Source of the DNA: Candidatus Woesearchaeota archaeon | GTDB taxonomy: Archaea > Nanobdellota > Nanobdellia > Woesearchaeales > GCA-2687795 | Reading direction: 5' to 3' | Assembly: GCA_002687795.1 (NCBI GenBank) | Contig: NZBG01000010.1 | Location: 1-32,695, forward strand | Length of the DNA: 32,695 bases | Shown here: positions 7,538 to 13,552 of the stretch, in pieces | How the letters are laid out: each line of letters starts with the position of its first letter | How positions within the stretch are numbered: the first letter of the stretch is position 1 | Made by a program: the position numbers and the translations under genes | Notes under the pieces: model-generated | Databases searched by the model: none | Seen by the model: the letters and a program-made list of their open reading frames with translations, nothing else | Told to the model about the DNA's origin: nothing

Positions 7538-8177
7538 CCCAGCTGCAGTATTCGCAGTTTTTTTCTGGTTTTGGTATGGTTGCTTTAAGAATTTCTAAGG
7601 CTTCTTTGAAGATTCTTTCTGCGTTTTTTATGTTAATGTTTATTTTTATTAAGTTAGTGTTGAAAACAACATCACCGTTTGGGTTTAGTTTCTTTGGATG
7701 GTAGAATAAGAGGTATGCATAATCTTCAGTTTGATGGTTATTTTTCCTTAAGAGAAGGTTGTAAATGTCCATCTGGTCCTGGTAATGCTCATGAGTGTCT
7801 TCTTTTAATGGATAGCCTCTTGTTTTGTAGTCTAAAACAATAAGTTTGTTTCCTTTTACTAAGAGGTTGTCTATTGCTCCCCTGAATAGATTGCCTTCAT
7901 CATCTTTCCATTGAATTCCTTTGAAGTTGTTTCTCCAGGTTTGTAATTGCTCTTTATCATTGAATAGTTTTAGGTCTTTGCATTCATTTAGCTCTGGAGG
8001 AAGTTCACCTTTCTCCATGAATGAGTCAAAGTGAATCTTTAGTATCTTATCCATGCCGCTTGGCAATGATGGGAAGATTCCTTGCGGCCTTTTGATTCCT
8101 TTATTGAACTGAAGCCAGAAGCATCTGGGGCAGTCTTTTAGTAAGCTTAGGCTTGATGGAGAGAATTTGTATGTCAT
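7488..8177 (-). CDS. Cas4/RecB-like PD-(D/E)XK nuclease with Cys pairs
   Basis: Stand-alone nuclease of the RecB/Cas4 superfamily. It begins with SLLKDCPRCFW, where C16 and C19 occupy the site of the N-terminal Fe-S cysteine. The catalytic strand set is GAIDNLLV (D103) and LIVLDYKTR (D116, K118), followed by QMDIY (Q135, Y139), the QxxxY motif of RecB-type enzymes. A C-terminal CEYC (208-211) completes four cysteines, consistent with a 4Fe-4S or zinc clamp. No helicase domain and no cas genes lie nearby. A CATATTTAAA element centred 26 nt upstream gives a leaderless start. Likely a DNA repair or processing nuclease; direction and partner are unknown. Confidence 0.85.
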   Translation of the reverse strand: MTYKFSPSSLSLLKDCPRCFWLQFNKGIKRPQGIFPSLPSGMDKILKIHFDSFMEKGELPPELNECKDLKLFNDKEQLQTWRNNFKGIQWKDDEGNLFRGAIDNLLVKGNKLIVLDYKTRGYPLKEDTHEHYQDQMDIYNLLLRKNNHQTEDYAYLLFYHPKKLNPNGDVVFNTNLIKININIKNAERIFKEALEILKATIPKPEKNCEYCSWAKPQNALKANVPNHLH

Positions 8178-8210
8178 GACTGGGGATAAGAGGATTTAGT
8201 TTAAATATGT

Positions 8211-8290
8211 TGCGCGGGGTTGGCCAGTGGCCAGTAGGTTAGGGGGTATTTTGGGGTTAGGGGGCTTGTGGAGGAGGAAGCACTGGTCAA
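8211..8290 (+). other. G-rich island with G-quadruplex potential and flanking dyad
   Basis: In otherwise AT-rich DNA this strand carries GGGG (8216-8219), GGGGG (8242-8246), GGGG (8253-8256), GGGGG (8260-8264) and GGAGGAGG-like runs to 8277. TTGGCCAGTG at 8220-8229 pairs with CACTGGTCAA at 8281-8290, with one G-T wobble, so the G-runs would sit in the loop of an RNA hairpin. TGGCCAG is also tandemly repeated at 8221-8234. It holds no open frame. Confidence 0.5.
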
Positions 8291-8295
8291 AACAG

Positions 8296-8323
8296 AGAAA
8301 ACAAAAAGTATATAAAGAAGGTG
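8296..8323 (+). repeat. 28-bp direct repeat, left copy (promoter-like)
   Basis: This segment matches 9324-9351 at 27 of 28 positions; the single difference is g8308 against c9336. It contains the TATATAAAG element and ends in GAAGGTG. The right copy is the promoter of the secreted-protein gene at 9367, so this copy is a duplicated promoter pointing toward the 3' end of the Fic gene. Confidence 0.8.
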
Positions 8324-8365
8324 ACCACAGATTTAGGCCCATTATGATTCTGTGGTCACCTTCTT
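8315..8365. repeat. Perfect 17-bp inverted repeat at the Fic 3' end
   Basis: AAGAAGGTGACCACAGA (8315-8331) and its exact complement TCTGTGGTCACCTTCTT (8349-8365) enclose a 17-nt spacer. The right arm encodes the last residues of the Fic protein and the spacer contains its stop codon. In RNA from either strand this is a very stable hairpin. A 12-bp core of the same element recurs at 9284-9295 upstream of the gene. Confidence 0.85.
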
Positions 8366-9241
8366 AAGAGTCTTTTTGAATTGGCTTATTAGCAGCCTTA
8401 ACATAGGTTTAATATCATGCAGTTTATCATACTCACGCAAAGCCTTATAGTATTCTGTCCTGTCTTCAAGTGTTATGTTTATTGGAGGATACCTTTTTTT
8501 TATTAATACATAATTAAGCAGAAGCCTCCCAATTCTTCCATTGCCATCCTGGAAAGGGTGTACATGCTCAAACTGGTTATGAACAATCGCTGCAAGCGCT
8601 AATGGCCTGAACTTATTCTTGTTTTCTTTATACCATAAGACAATATCCTGAACAGCTGGTTTTACCTCTTTTGCAGGAACACCTTGGTGGATAACTTCTC
8701 CTTTAGGGTTCCTTATCACAACCTCAACATCCCTTAATTTTCCTGCGAAATGTTTTGAGCTTTCAAAACAAAGCTTATGAAGCTTCAGGACTAGTTTGAG
8801 GGAAAGCTCCTCTTTCGTGCCCCTTATGAACTCAACAGCTTTTGCAACGCCTTTTGTTTCAGTTTCGTCTTTATTAAGGCCTTTTTCTTTTTTTAATATG
8901 CCAGGAACTTCCTCTCTGCGGACAGTTGAACCTTCTATTGCGTTTGTGTTATATACAAAGTCTTCTGTAAACCTTTGCCATTCTTTTGCATTAAGATGCG
9001 CTATTTTGATCTTATCATTGTACCTGTTAAGCTTTTCAAGCTGGGCTTTGGTTAATGAGAAAAAGAAAACCTCTGTGCTCTGCTCTCTGATAATGTTTGA
9101 GATAGCTTCTTTTGCTTTCCTCTTTGTTTCTTCTTTTGGCGGGTTTAACCCTAAGTATTTTCTTATCTTTCTTACCTTTCCATCTTCCCTGTAGGAATGT
9201 ACAAGGTAATATTTCCCGTTTTTCCTTTTTTCAATGTACAT
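8342..9241 (-). CDS. Fic family protein (predicted AMPylase), self-inhibited class
   Basis: Fic proteins transfer AMP or a related group from a nucleotide onto target hydroxyls, or remove it. The core motif HPFQDGNGRIGR at residues 228-239 is intact, including the catalytic His and the phosphate-binding Gly-Asn-Gly-Arg. An N-terminal inhibitory helix motif, TNAIEGS (99-105), supplies the (S/T)xxxE(G/N) glutamate that blocks ATP in class II enzymes. Residues 1-35, with KYYLVHSYREDGKVRK, resemble the small N-terminal domain also seen in some IS4/IS1634-type transposases. The ATG has a CATTTAAAAAC element about 26 nt upstream. Repeats bracket the gene, suggesting a mobile or toxin-type cassette. 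No separate antitoxin gene is evident. Confidence 0.92.
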   Translation of the reverse strand: MYIEKRKNGKYYLVHSYREDGKVRKIRKYLGLNPPKEETKRKAKEAISNIIREQSTEVFFFSLTKAQLEKLNRYNDKIKIAHLNAKEWQRFTEDFVYNTNAIEGSTVRREEVPGILKKEKGLNKDETETKGVAKAVEFIRGTKEELSLKLVLKLHKLCFESSKHFAGKLRDVEVVIRNPKGEVIHQGVPAKEVKPAVQDIVLWYKENKNKFRPLALAAIVHNQFEHVHPFQDGNGRIGRLLLNYVLIKKRYPPINITLEDRTEYYKALREYDKLHDIKPMLRLLISQFKKTLKKVTTES

Positions 9242-9261
9242 ATTAATATTAAAGGTTTCCT

Positions 9262-9295
9262 TGTTTTTAAATGTTTCTTATTTTGTGGTCACCTT
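9262..9295 (-). promoter_or_regulatory. Fic promoter with upstream GGTGACC element
   Basis: On the minus strand a CATTTAAAAAC TATA-like element (about 9262-9272) lies some 26 nt before the Fic ATG. AAGGTGACCACA (9284-9295) lies about 12 bp further upstream. The same 12-mer forms the arms of the inverted repeat at the gene's 3' end, so one protein could bind both sides of the gene. Confidence 0.55.
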
Positions 9296-9323
9296 TGTTT
9301 CAGTAAAGAAAGATAGTTTCATA

Positions 9324-9351
9324 AGAAAACAAAAACTATATAAAGAAGGTG
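9324..9351 (+). repeat. 28-bp direct repeat, right copy
   Basis: Partner of 8296-8323 (27 of 28 identical). Here the element functions as a promoter: its TATATAAA core is about 27 nt from the ATG at 9367. Confidence 0.8.
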
Positions 9352-9358
9352 TTCTTTA
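9337..9358 (+). promoter_or_regulatory. TATA box and dyad before the 9367 gene
   Basis: TATATAAAG (9337-9345) sets a leaderless start at ATG 9367. Overlapping it, TAAAGAA (9341-9347) and TTCTTTA (9352-9358) form a 7-bp dyad with a GGTG spacer, a plausible operator between TATA and start site. The left repeat copy lacks the second half of this dyad. Confidence 0.5.
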
Positions 9359-9366
9359 GAAAGCTT

Positions 9367-9813
9367 ATGAAGAAACTTTTTATGGCATTGGCTATTGTGT
9401 TAATAGTTGGCGTTGTGTTTGTTTTTGCGCAGAATAAGTCCTGGTATGGTCATAAAGGTTGGAAAAAGGGCGGAGAGCATAATTTTGATAAAAGCGTTTG
9501 GTTAGAGAAGCTGGGGCTTGATCCTGATGCGAGTGAAGAGGAGATTATTGAAGCTAAGAAAGCGCTTTGGGGTAAGGAAGAATGGCAAGGCAAAGCAGGA
9601 CATATATGGGGAAAAGATAAAGCAGCTTGGGGAGAAGGCAAAGAAAACCATAACTGGGAAGAAGAGAAAGCAGCCTGGTTAGAAAAGATGGGGTTACCTG
9701 CTGATGCGAGTGAAGAGGAGATTATTGCGGCGAAGAAGGAGTTATGGGGAGATAAAGAGTTCTATCATGGTGGATGTTCTGAGTGTCCTTTTAGGAAGTG
9801 TGGGAAGGATTAG
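9367..9813 (+). CDS. Secreted protein with duplicated WLEKLGL-DASEEEI module
   Basis: A small exported protein of unknown function (148 aa). Residues 1-22 are a signal peptide (MKKLF, a long hydrophobic run, then FAQ). The mature part holds two copies of a helical module that starts WLEKLGLDPDASEEEIIEAK in the first copy and recurs about 60 residues later as WLEKMGLPADASEEEIIAAK. The DNA is also nearly identical there (gatgcgagtgaagaggagat in both), so the duplication is recent or conserved by gene conversion. His/Trp/Lys-rich linkers and a terminal CSECPFRKC suggest metal binding. The ATG at 9367 is preferred over an upstream GTG (9349) because of promoter spacing. Confidence 0.75.
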   Translation: MKKLFMALAIVLIVGVVFVFAQNKSWYGHKGWKKGGEHNFDKSVWLEKLGLDPDASEEEIIEAKKALWGKEEWQGKAGHIWGKDKAAWGEGKENHNWEEEKAAWLEKMGLPADASEEEIIAAKKELWGDKEFYHGGCSECPFRKCGKD

Positions 9814-9879
9814 TTCTTAAAAAGCGATAAGTTTATACAGATTGAGTTCTATAATCTAATTTATGGGGTGTATGCTAAA

Positions 9880-10377
9880 ATGAGGATAGGAAAAACATTA
9901 ACAATCTGTGCAATAGTAATTATTTCTGTTATCGCTGTTTTTGTTTATACATCTAGCCGTAATGGGAACTTTACAGGGTTTGCAATAACTAACCCTATAA
10001 AAACTTGTAAAGAAGTTCAAGTTCCATATCAAGATACAGAAGAATATCAGGCTCCATTAAAATATACTGTAATGGAAGCATATGATAAAGGTGACATAAG
10101 GGGGTTTGATTATAAGGTTAAAGGTATAGTTAAAATCAAGAATGTTGATTCTGAAACAGGAAAGTTTACTGTTAAGATGTCTTTCACTACACTTAATAAA
10201 GGAACAAGAACATTAAGTTCTTCCAAATATATTATGCCTGGAGAAGTAATAGAGTTTAATGAATATTATGATGTTAACCTTGGAGAAGATGTTAATTTTG
10301 ATTACAGTATTGTTCCTGGAGAAAAAACACTAACAAGAACGGTAACTAAGTATAGAACTGAAGAGAAATGCTCTTAG
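9880..10377 (+). CDS. Membrane-anchored extracellular protein with ITG-type juxtamembrane motif
   Basis: Family not recognised. One N-terminal membrane helix (about residues 6-26) is followed by NGNFTGFAITNP, then an extracellular beta-rich domain of about 120 residues. That domain opens with a Cys (TCKEVQVPYQDTEEYQAP) and ends with another (EEKCS); the two could form a disulfide closing it. The ATG at 9880 follows GGGGTG by about 9 nt, so I prefer it to the in-frame GTG at 9868. The TGFAI motif after the helix recurs in other membrane proteins of this window (28731 and 30633 genes). It ends convergently with the 2H phosphoesterase gene. Confidence 0.7.
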   Translation: MRIGKTLTICAIVIISVIAVFVYTSSRNGNFTGFAITNPIKTCKEVQVPYQDTEEYQAPLKYTVMEAYDKGDIRGFDYKVKGIVKIKNVDSETGKFTVKMSFTTLNKGTRTLSSSKYIMPGEVIEFNEYYDVNLGEDVNFDYSIVPGEKTLTRTVTKYRTEEKCS

Positions 10378-10413
10378 TATGAAGCCATTCTTAAAGAAGA
10401 TTGTTTAAATATT

Positions 10414-11025
10414 TCATTTTGTCTTTTTCTTATGTTTTTTTAATTTTGTGAATGCCTTTGAGAATCCTTTCTTACTCTTTGCCTGGCTTCTATTTAACAA
10501 TCTTTTATGTAAAAAATCATATTCATATAAAATTATTTTACCTTTTAGAAGCGTAGCTCTCATTACATGGTTTGTAAATATTAATCTTGGTTTTAATTTC
10601 ATATAAAGCCAGATTCTAAGAAACCTAAATAATCCCATTCTTAGAGCTATTGTAGTATGTGGTTTGAAAGGCCTGTTTATGTTTTTAATACAACAATAAG
10701 ATTTTATTGTCTTTAATAGCTCTTTTCTAAATTTAAGTAATTCATCACCTGGTTTTACTTTAGCAAAAACAACAAAGAAAGGAAAAGTTCCGATTCCATC
10801 AACTGTGAATTTCATTGATTTATAATTAGAACATACCTTCTTAAAATCTGATACCAACCATTTCTGTCTTTTCGTTGTAAATGGTTGTATAAGAGTTATA
10901 TGAGGAACTTTATGTCCTTTTTTGAGCCTGAATTTGTTACCAACTTCATTAATAAGACTCTTTATCCGATGTTTTGCTTTACCAAAATATCTTATCTCTA
11001 TGAAATAATTTGTTCTTTTAGTCAT
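10414..11025 (-). CDS. 2H phosphoesterase, 2'-5' RNA ligase (LigT/ThpR) family
   Basis: Predicted RNA 2',3'-cyclic phosphodiesterase or 2'-5' ligase. The two catalytic HxTx motifs are at residues 42-45 (PHITL) and 123-126 (PHTTI), with the expected spacing of about 80 residues. A strand, TVDGIGTFP, lies between them as in the family. A Lys-rich C-terminal extension from about residue 175 (ending KKHKKKTK) is not part of the usual fold and probably adds RNA binding. Its ATG is one base after the stop of the upstream 11027-11770 gene, so the two are cotranscribed and coupled. The partner is a single-span membrane protein, which gives no functional clue. Confidence 0.85.
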   Translation of the reverse strand: MTKRTNYFIEIRYFGKAKHRIKSLINEVGNKFRLKKGHKVPHITLIQPFTTKRQKWLVSDFKKVCSNYKSMKFTVDGIGTFPFFVVFAKVKPGDELLKFRKELLKTIKSYCCIKNINRPFKPHTTIALRMGLFRFLRIWLYMKLKPRLIFTNHVMRATLLKGKIILYEYDFLHKRLLNRSQAKSKKGFSKAFTKLKKHKKKTK

Positions 11026-11026
11026 T

Positions 11027-11770
11027 TTAATTCACAATAAAGAAATCATCCATTTCTTTCATAGTATCTTTAAAACTTCCTTCCATTATTTCATCTGGAT
11101 CCTTCCCACATACTGTTTTAACAAAGTTCATATTTTCATCATAAATATTAGAAAATGATTTCATGATTGTATCTCCAATTGTTCCATCAGTATTAATTAA
11201 GGTTTTTTGTATTACCCCATAATCTGCATTTTCTCCCCAAGTCACATATAAGTCTCCACAATACCAATAATCAGAATTCTCTCCTTTTTCATCTCCTTTA
11301 TAGCAATGTATTGTTGATAATCTATATCCCCTTACATTCCACCCCTCATGTTCTTTGACATCTAAAACATACGGTCTATATGAACCAGAGCCTACTCTTG
11401 TGATTGGATAATCCAACTGGGGACAATTATTTGGGACAGTGGTGGGCAGCATATTTTTTATTGAATCAAAGATATTTCCCATATTTACACTATTATTTTG
11501 AGAATTTGTATAAACTGTTTTATTCGCTTCGTTTAATTTATCTCCTATTTTTTTAAGAGTTCCATCATTCGGGAATCTTAAAAAGAGTAAAATTATAATC
11601 AATATAACTATTATTGTAATAAGAGTAGATTTAGTCGTTTCCTTTTTCGGTCGGTTAATCCATTTTTTATACTCCCCTTTGAATTCTTTGGTGGATTCTG
11701 TATCCCTAAATTTTTCATCCCCTGTGTAAACAAATTCCTTTGTGCCCCCTGTATTGACTCTTTCAACCAT
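11027..11770 (-). CDS. Single-span membrane protein with exported domain
   Basis: Family not recognised. A charged cytoplasmic N-terminus (about 45 residues) is followed by a membrane helix of aliphatic residues (TLITIIVILIIILLFLRF, about 49-66). An outside domain with four or so cysteines (near NNCPQLDYP, HCYKGD, WYCGDLYV, TVCGKDPD) then suggests disulfides. The Met at 11770 is chosen over an in-frame start 20 codons upstream, which lies beyond the likely transcription start set by an ACTATAAAAG element near 11811-11820. No SD is visible. It is the first gene of a two-gene unit with the 2H phosphoesterase and diverges from the 56-aa gene at 11876. Confidence 0.65.
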   Translation of the reverse strand: MVERVNTGGTKEFVYTGDEKFRDTESTKEFKGEYKKWINRPKKETTKSTLITIIVILIIILLFLRFPNDGTLKKIGDKLNEANKTVYTNSQNNSVNMGNIFDSIKNMLPTTVPNNCPQLDYPITRVGSGSYRPYVLDVKEHEGWNVRGYRLSTIHCYKGDEKGENSDYWYCGDLYVTWGENADYGVIQKTLINTDGTIGDTIMKSFSNIYDENMNFVKTVCGKDPDEIMEGSFKDTMKEMDDFFIVN

Positions 11771-11844
11771 TTTTTTTATTAATAATGAAAATAGTATAAA
11801 AATATTTGCACTTTTATAGTGAGTTACCACCTCTTGTAATAAAC

Positions 11845-11854
11845 CTATTTAAAC
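11845..11854 (+). promoter_or_regulatory. TATA box for the 56-aa gene
   Basis: CTATTTAAAC, centred 26 nt upstream of the ATG at 11876, indicates a leaderless transcript and supports the short frame as a real gene. Confidence 0.55.
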
Positions 11855-11875
11855 TTCTTTTAGCTTAATTCAATT

Positions 11876-12046
11876 ATGAACCCCTCCCTCCTCCTCTTCG
11901 AAAAGAAATGGAAGGAAAAGATCAAGACCGCCCCTTTATTCTATGCATATGAGCGTAAAGTCTTCATCGAGTCTTTGTTCAAAGACTTAGAAGCAATTCA
12001 GAACAAAAGCTTGAAGGATTACATAATCCCTTCACCTAAAACTTAG
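11876..12046 (+). CDS. Small basic protein (56 aa), function unknown
   Basis: A complete short frame beginning MNPSLLLFEKKWKEKIK and ending SPKT. It reads like an amphipathic helical protein, with W and K near the start and a mid-section YERKVFIESLFKDLEAI that would form a helix. Support for coding is the TATA box exactly 26 nt upstream and the uninterrupted frame; I do not recognise the family. Its last codons and stop lie in a 27-bp sequence repeated at 13484-13510, where the same reading (PSPKT, stop) is preserved but no gene precedes it. A remnant of a larger gene is the alternative. Confidence 0.5.
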   Translation: MNPSLLLFEKKWKEKIKTAPLFYAYERKVFIESLFKDLEAIQNKSLKDYIIPSPKT

Positions 12047-12053
12047 CCAAAAA
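12027..12053 (+). repeat. 27-bp direct repeat, copy 1
   Basis: TCCCTTCACC-t-AAAACTTAGCC-a-AAAA. It matches 13484-13510 at 25 of 27 positions. This copy covers the C-terminal codons and stop of the 56-aa gene. Confidence 0.75.
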
Positions 12054-12079
12054 CATAATTTAATTATTAAAAACAAAGA

Positions 12080-12412
12080 TTACTGTTTTCCCAACTCTTT
12101 CTTCATTTCTTCAAACTGTTTCTTTGAAATCTCACCTTTAACATATCTAGTTTTTAAGAGATCCATAGAATCAGAGCTTTTATGCGTGTCTTTATGGCTA
12201 CCATGACCCATCATACCACACATACCTCCATGTTTGCCCATCATAACTACCATCATAATAATACAAATAACAATAAAAAAACCAGGAAACATCACCCATG
12301 ATCCCCCCATTGGGCCCCATGCGCCGCTAGTGTTACCCCTAAAACCGAACCCTATAAAAATGAGCATTATACAAATTGGTATGAACATCCAAACTGGAAA
12401 CTTTTTCATCAT
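12080..12412 (-). CDS. SHOCT-domain membrane protein with His/Met-rich loop
   Basis: Two membrane helices (about residues 5-23 and 39-58 from the chosen start) flank a glycine-rich loop. Then come a His/Met/Cys-rich segment, KHGGMCGMMGHGSHKDTH, and a C-terminal SHOCT helix pair (LLKTRYVKGEISKKQFEEMK). SHOCT domains occur at the ends of many membrane proteins and are thought to mediate assembly. The His/Met cluster suggests copper or another soft metal. The Met-Met at 12412 is preferred over an ATG at 12433, because the TTTATATTA element at about 12438-12448 places the transcription start downstream of the latter. It is divergent from the 12524 gene. Confidence 0.8.
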   Translation of the reverse strand: MMKKFPVWMFIPICIMLIFIGFGFRGNTSGAWGPMGGSWVMFPGFFIVICIIMMVVMMGKHGGMCGMMGHGSHKDTHKSSDSMDLLKTRYVKGEISKKQFEEMKKELGKQ

Positions 12413-12523
12413 ATTGACTATTAATAAATTCATTTAATATAAACTTTCCTGTTTACAAGTTCCTTGACCAAACATACAACCTCTTCCAAAATATTTAAAT
12501 ACAACCTGAATTAAAATAAAAAC

Positions 12524-12721
12524 ATGAACAAAACTAAATGCAAACAAGATTTCAGTAAAATGCGCAAAGGAAGCGGAATTTACTTCTTTGGTTTCATTGG
12601 CGCAGCAATATATTACATCTCCACCGCCACCAGCTTTTGGAACGGGGTTTTAGGCTTCTTTAAAGCTCTTGTCTGGCCAGCCTTTGTTGTTTATGAAGCA
12701 TTGAAGTTCTTAGGGATGTAG
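12524..12721 (+). CDS. Small conserved two-helix membrane protein (65 aa)
   Basis: A short basic N-terminus with one Cys, then GIYFFGFIGAAIYYISTA and WNGVLGFFKALVWPAFVVY as two membrane helices with a tight turn between them. Proteins with this pattern (a FGFIGA..YYI segment followed by LVWPA) occur in candidate-phylum bacteria and archaea; function is unknown. An ATATTTAAATAC element about 30 nt upstream supports the ATG. It converges on the toxin-antitoxin pair. Confidence 0.75.
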   Translation: MNKTKCKQDFSKMRKGSGIYFFGFIGAAIYYISTATSFWNGVLGFFKALVWPAFVVYEALKFLGM

Positions 12722-12748
12722 GAAGCAAGAAAGCTGATTAACCCCTTT

Positions 12749-13126
12749 TCACATTGCAATATCTACCCTTAACTTATCACAATCAAAAACCGGCTTTATC
12801 TTATAACCTCCATTAACAGATACCTTTTTTGTGTCTATTAAGCCATATTTCTCAAGAATGTTAATATCCACAGCAACACTCTTAAAATCCCTATTAGTTA
12901 ATTTTGCTAATTTATAGATAGATCCTGGTTGTTTATGCTTAATAACCTTCAATAATTCAATCCTTCTTGGAGTAAAGAATTCTCTGAAAGATTCTACACT
13001 GCCAAAGCTTAGGCCTTCTTTAGGCTTAACAGGCCTTCCTTTCTTAATCTCTTCCATAACCCCTGCAGCTTCTTTCAAAACATCTTTGAGAGGCTTTATT
13101 TCAACTATAATGTTTTTTATTTTCAT
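12749..13126 (-). CDS. tumA: Winged-helix antitoxin, TumA/HVO_A0114-like
   Basis: Putative DNA-binding antitoxin. Residues 1-45 hold a basic, helical dimerisation-type region. Residues about 50-110 form a winged helix: RRIELLKVIKHKQPGSIYKLAKLTNRDFKSVAVDINILEKYGLI, with the recognition helix at KSVAVDINIL, followed by a wing. This matches the MarR-like HVO_A0114 type regularly paired with TumE toxins. Its ATG overlaps the toxin's TGA (ATGA) and an AGGTGA SD lies in the end of the toxin gene, so synthesis is coupled. Toxin-first order makes autorepression by the pair likely. The symbol rests on family and context, not on direct proof. Confidence 0.75.
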   Translation of the reverse strand: MKIKNIIVEIKPLKDVLKEAAGVMEEIKKGRPVKPKEGLSFGSVESFREFFTPRRIELLKVIKHKQPGSIYKLAKLTNRDFKSVAVDINILEKYGLIDTKKVSVNGGYKIKPVFDCDKLRVDIAM

Positions 13127-13407
13127 TTTAATTCACCTTTTGTGATTTTCTCGGTATCCTTTTGGAAATCTTCAATAAGTTTCCATTCATCCACAAACTC
13201 ATAAGGTAATTCTCTGTTTCCTCTGTGAATATGATGGCCTTTTCGTTCATGGTTATCATATCCTAATATTCTTTTTCCTTCTTTAATCAATACAAGTGAA
13301 TACTGAAAGCCTTCTGGATGAGACTCATTCTTCACCACTTTGTAAATCTTAATTTCAATAGTATATTTGCCTTCTTTATGCTTATGCTCAAACACAGGCT
13401 CTATCAC
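13123..13407 (-). CDS. tumE: TumE-family toxin (DUF6516-like)
   Basis: A 94-residue protein with the TumE/DUF6516 hallmark: a beta strand IEIKIYKV, then YSLVLIKEGKRILGYDNHERKGHHIH, with a Y-D-N-H and H-H-x-H cluster that is probably the active site. TumE proteins are thought to act as RNases; the target is not known. The only workable start is GTG at 13407; upstream ATGs are out of frame. A TTTTTATATATG element centred 26 nt before it makes this GTG the first base of a leaderless mRNA. Being the first gene of the pair and starting with a leaderless GTG should keep toxin output low relative to the SD-led antitoxin. Confidence 0.75.
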   Translation of the reverse strand: MIEPVFEHKHKEGKYTIEIKIYKVVKNESHPEGFQYSLVLIKEGKRILGYDNHERKGHHIHRGNRELPYEFVDEWKLIEDFQKDTEKITKGELK

Positions 13408-13427
13408 ACCACATGGTAGAGTATACC

Positions 13428-13439
13428 ATATATAAAAAC
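13428..13439 (-). promoter_or_regulatory. TATA box of the TumE/TumA operon
   Basis: TTTTTATATATG on the minus strand, centred 26 nt from the GTG at 13407. It decides the start codon of the toxin gene. Confidence 0.6.
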
Positions 13440-13483
13440 TTTTGCTTTTGAAAAAGAAAATTCATCTGCAAAGCAGACTAAAC

Positions 13484-13510
13484 TCCCTTCACCAAAAACT
13501 TAGCCTAAAA
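13484..13510 (+). repeat. 27-bp direct repeat, copy 2
   Basis: TCCCTTCACC-a-AAAACTTAGCC-t-AAAA, 25 of 27 identical to 12027-12053. It is intergenic here, between the toxin promoter and the XRE gene end. The frame P-S-P-K-T-stop is kept without a start codon upstream, so it may be the remnant of a second copy of the 56-aa gene's 3' end. Confidence 0.75.
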
Positions 13511-13552
13511 AATAAAGAAAAACTTCAGATTATTATTAAAAATAAAAAACTA

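Noticed and set aside
8211..8290. Telomere-like TTAGGGG repeat or replication origin
   Set aside because: Only two TTAGGGGG units occur and they are not in a regular array. No origin-binding boxes or Orc1/Cdc6 gene are nearby.
8296..9351. Insertion sequence around the Fic gene
   Set aside because: Repeats bracket the gene, but no transposase is encoded and the direct repeats are much longer than a usual target duplication and act as a promoter. I report it as a cassette, not as an IS.
11871..13510. Complete integrated plasmid or virus
   Set aside because: Toxin-antitoxin genes and direct repeats are suggestive, but there is no integrase, replication or capsid gene and no tRNA attachment site.
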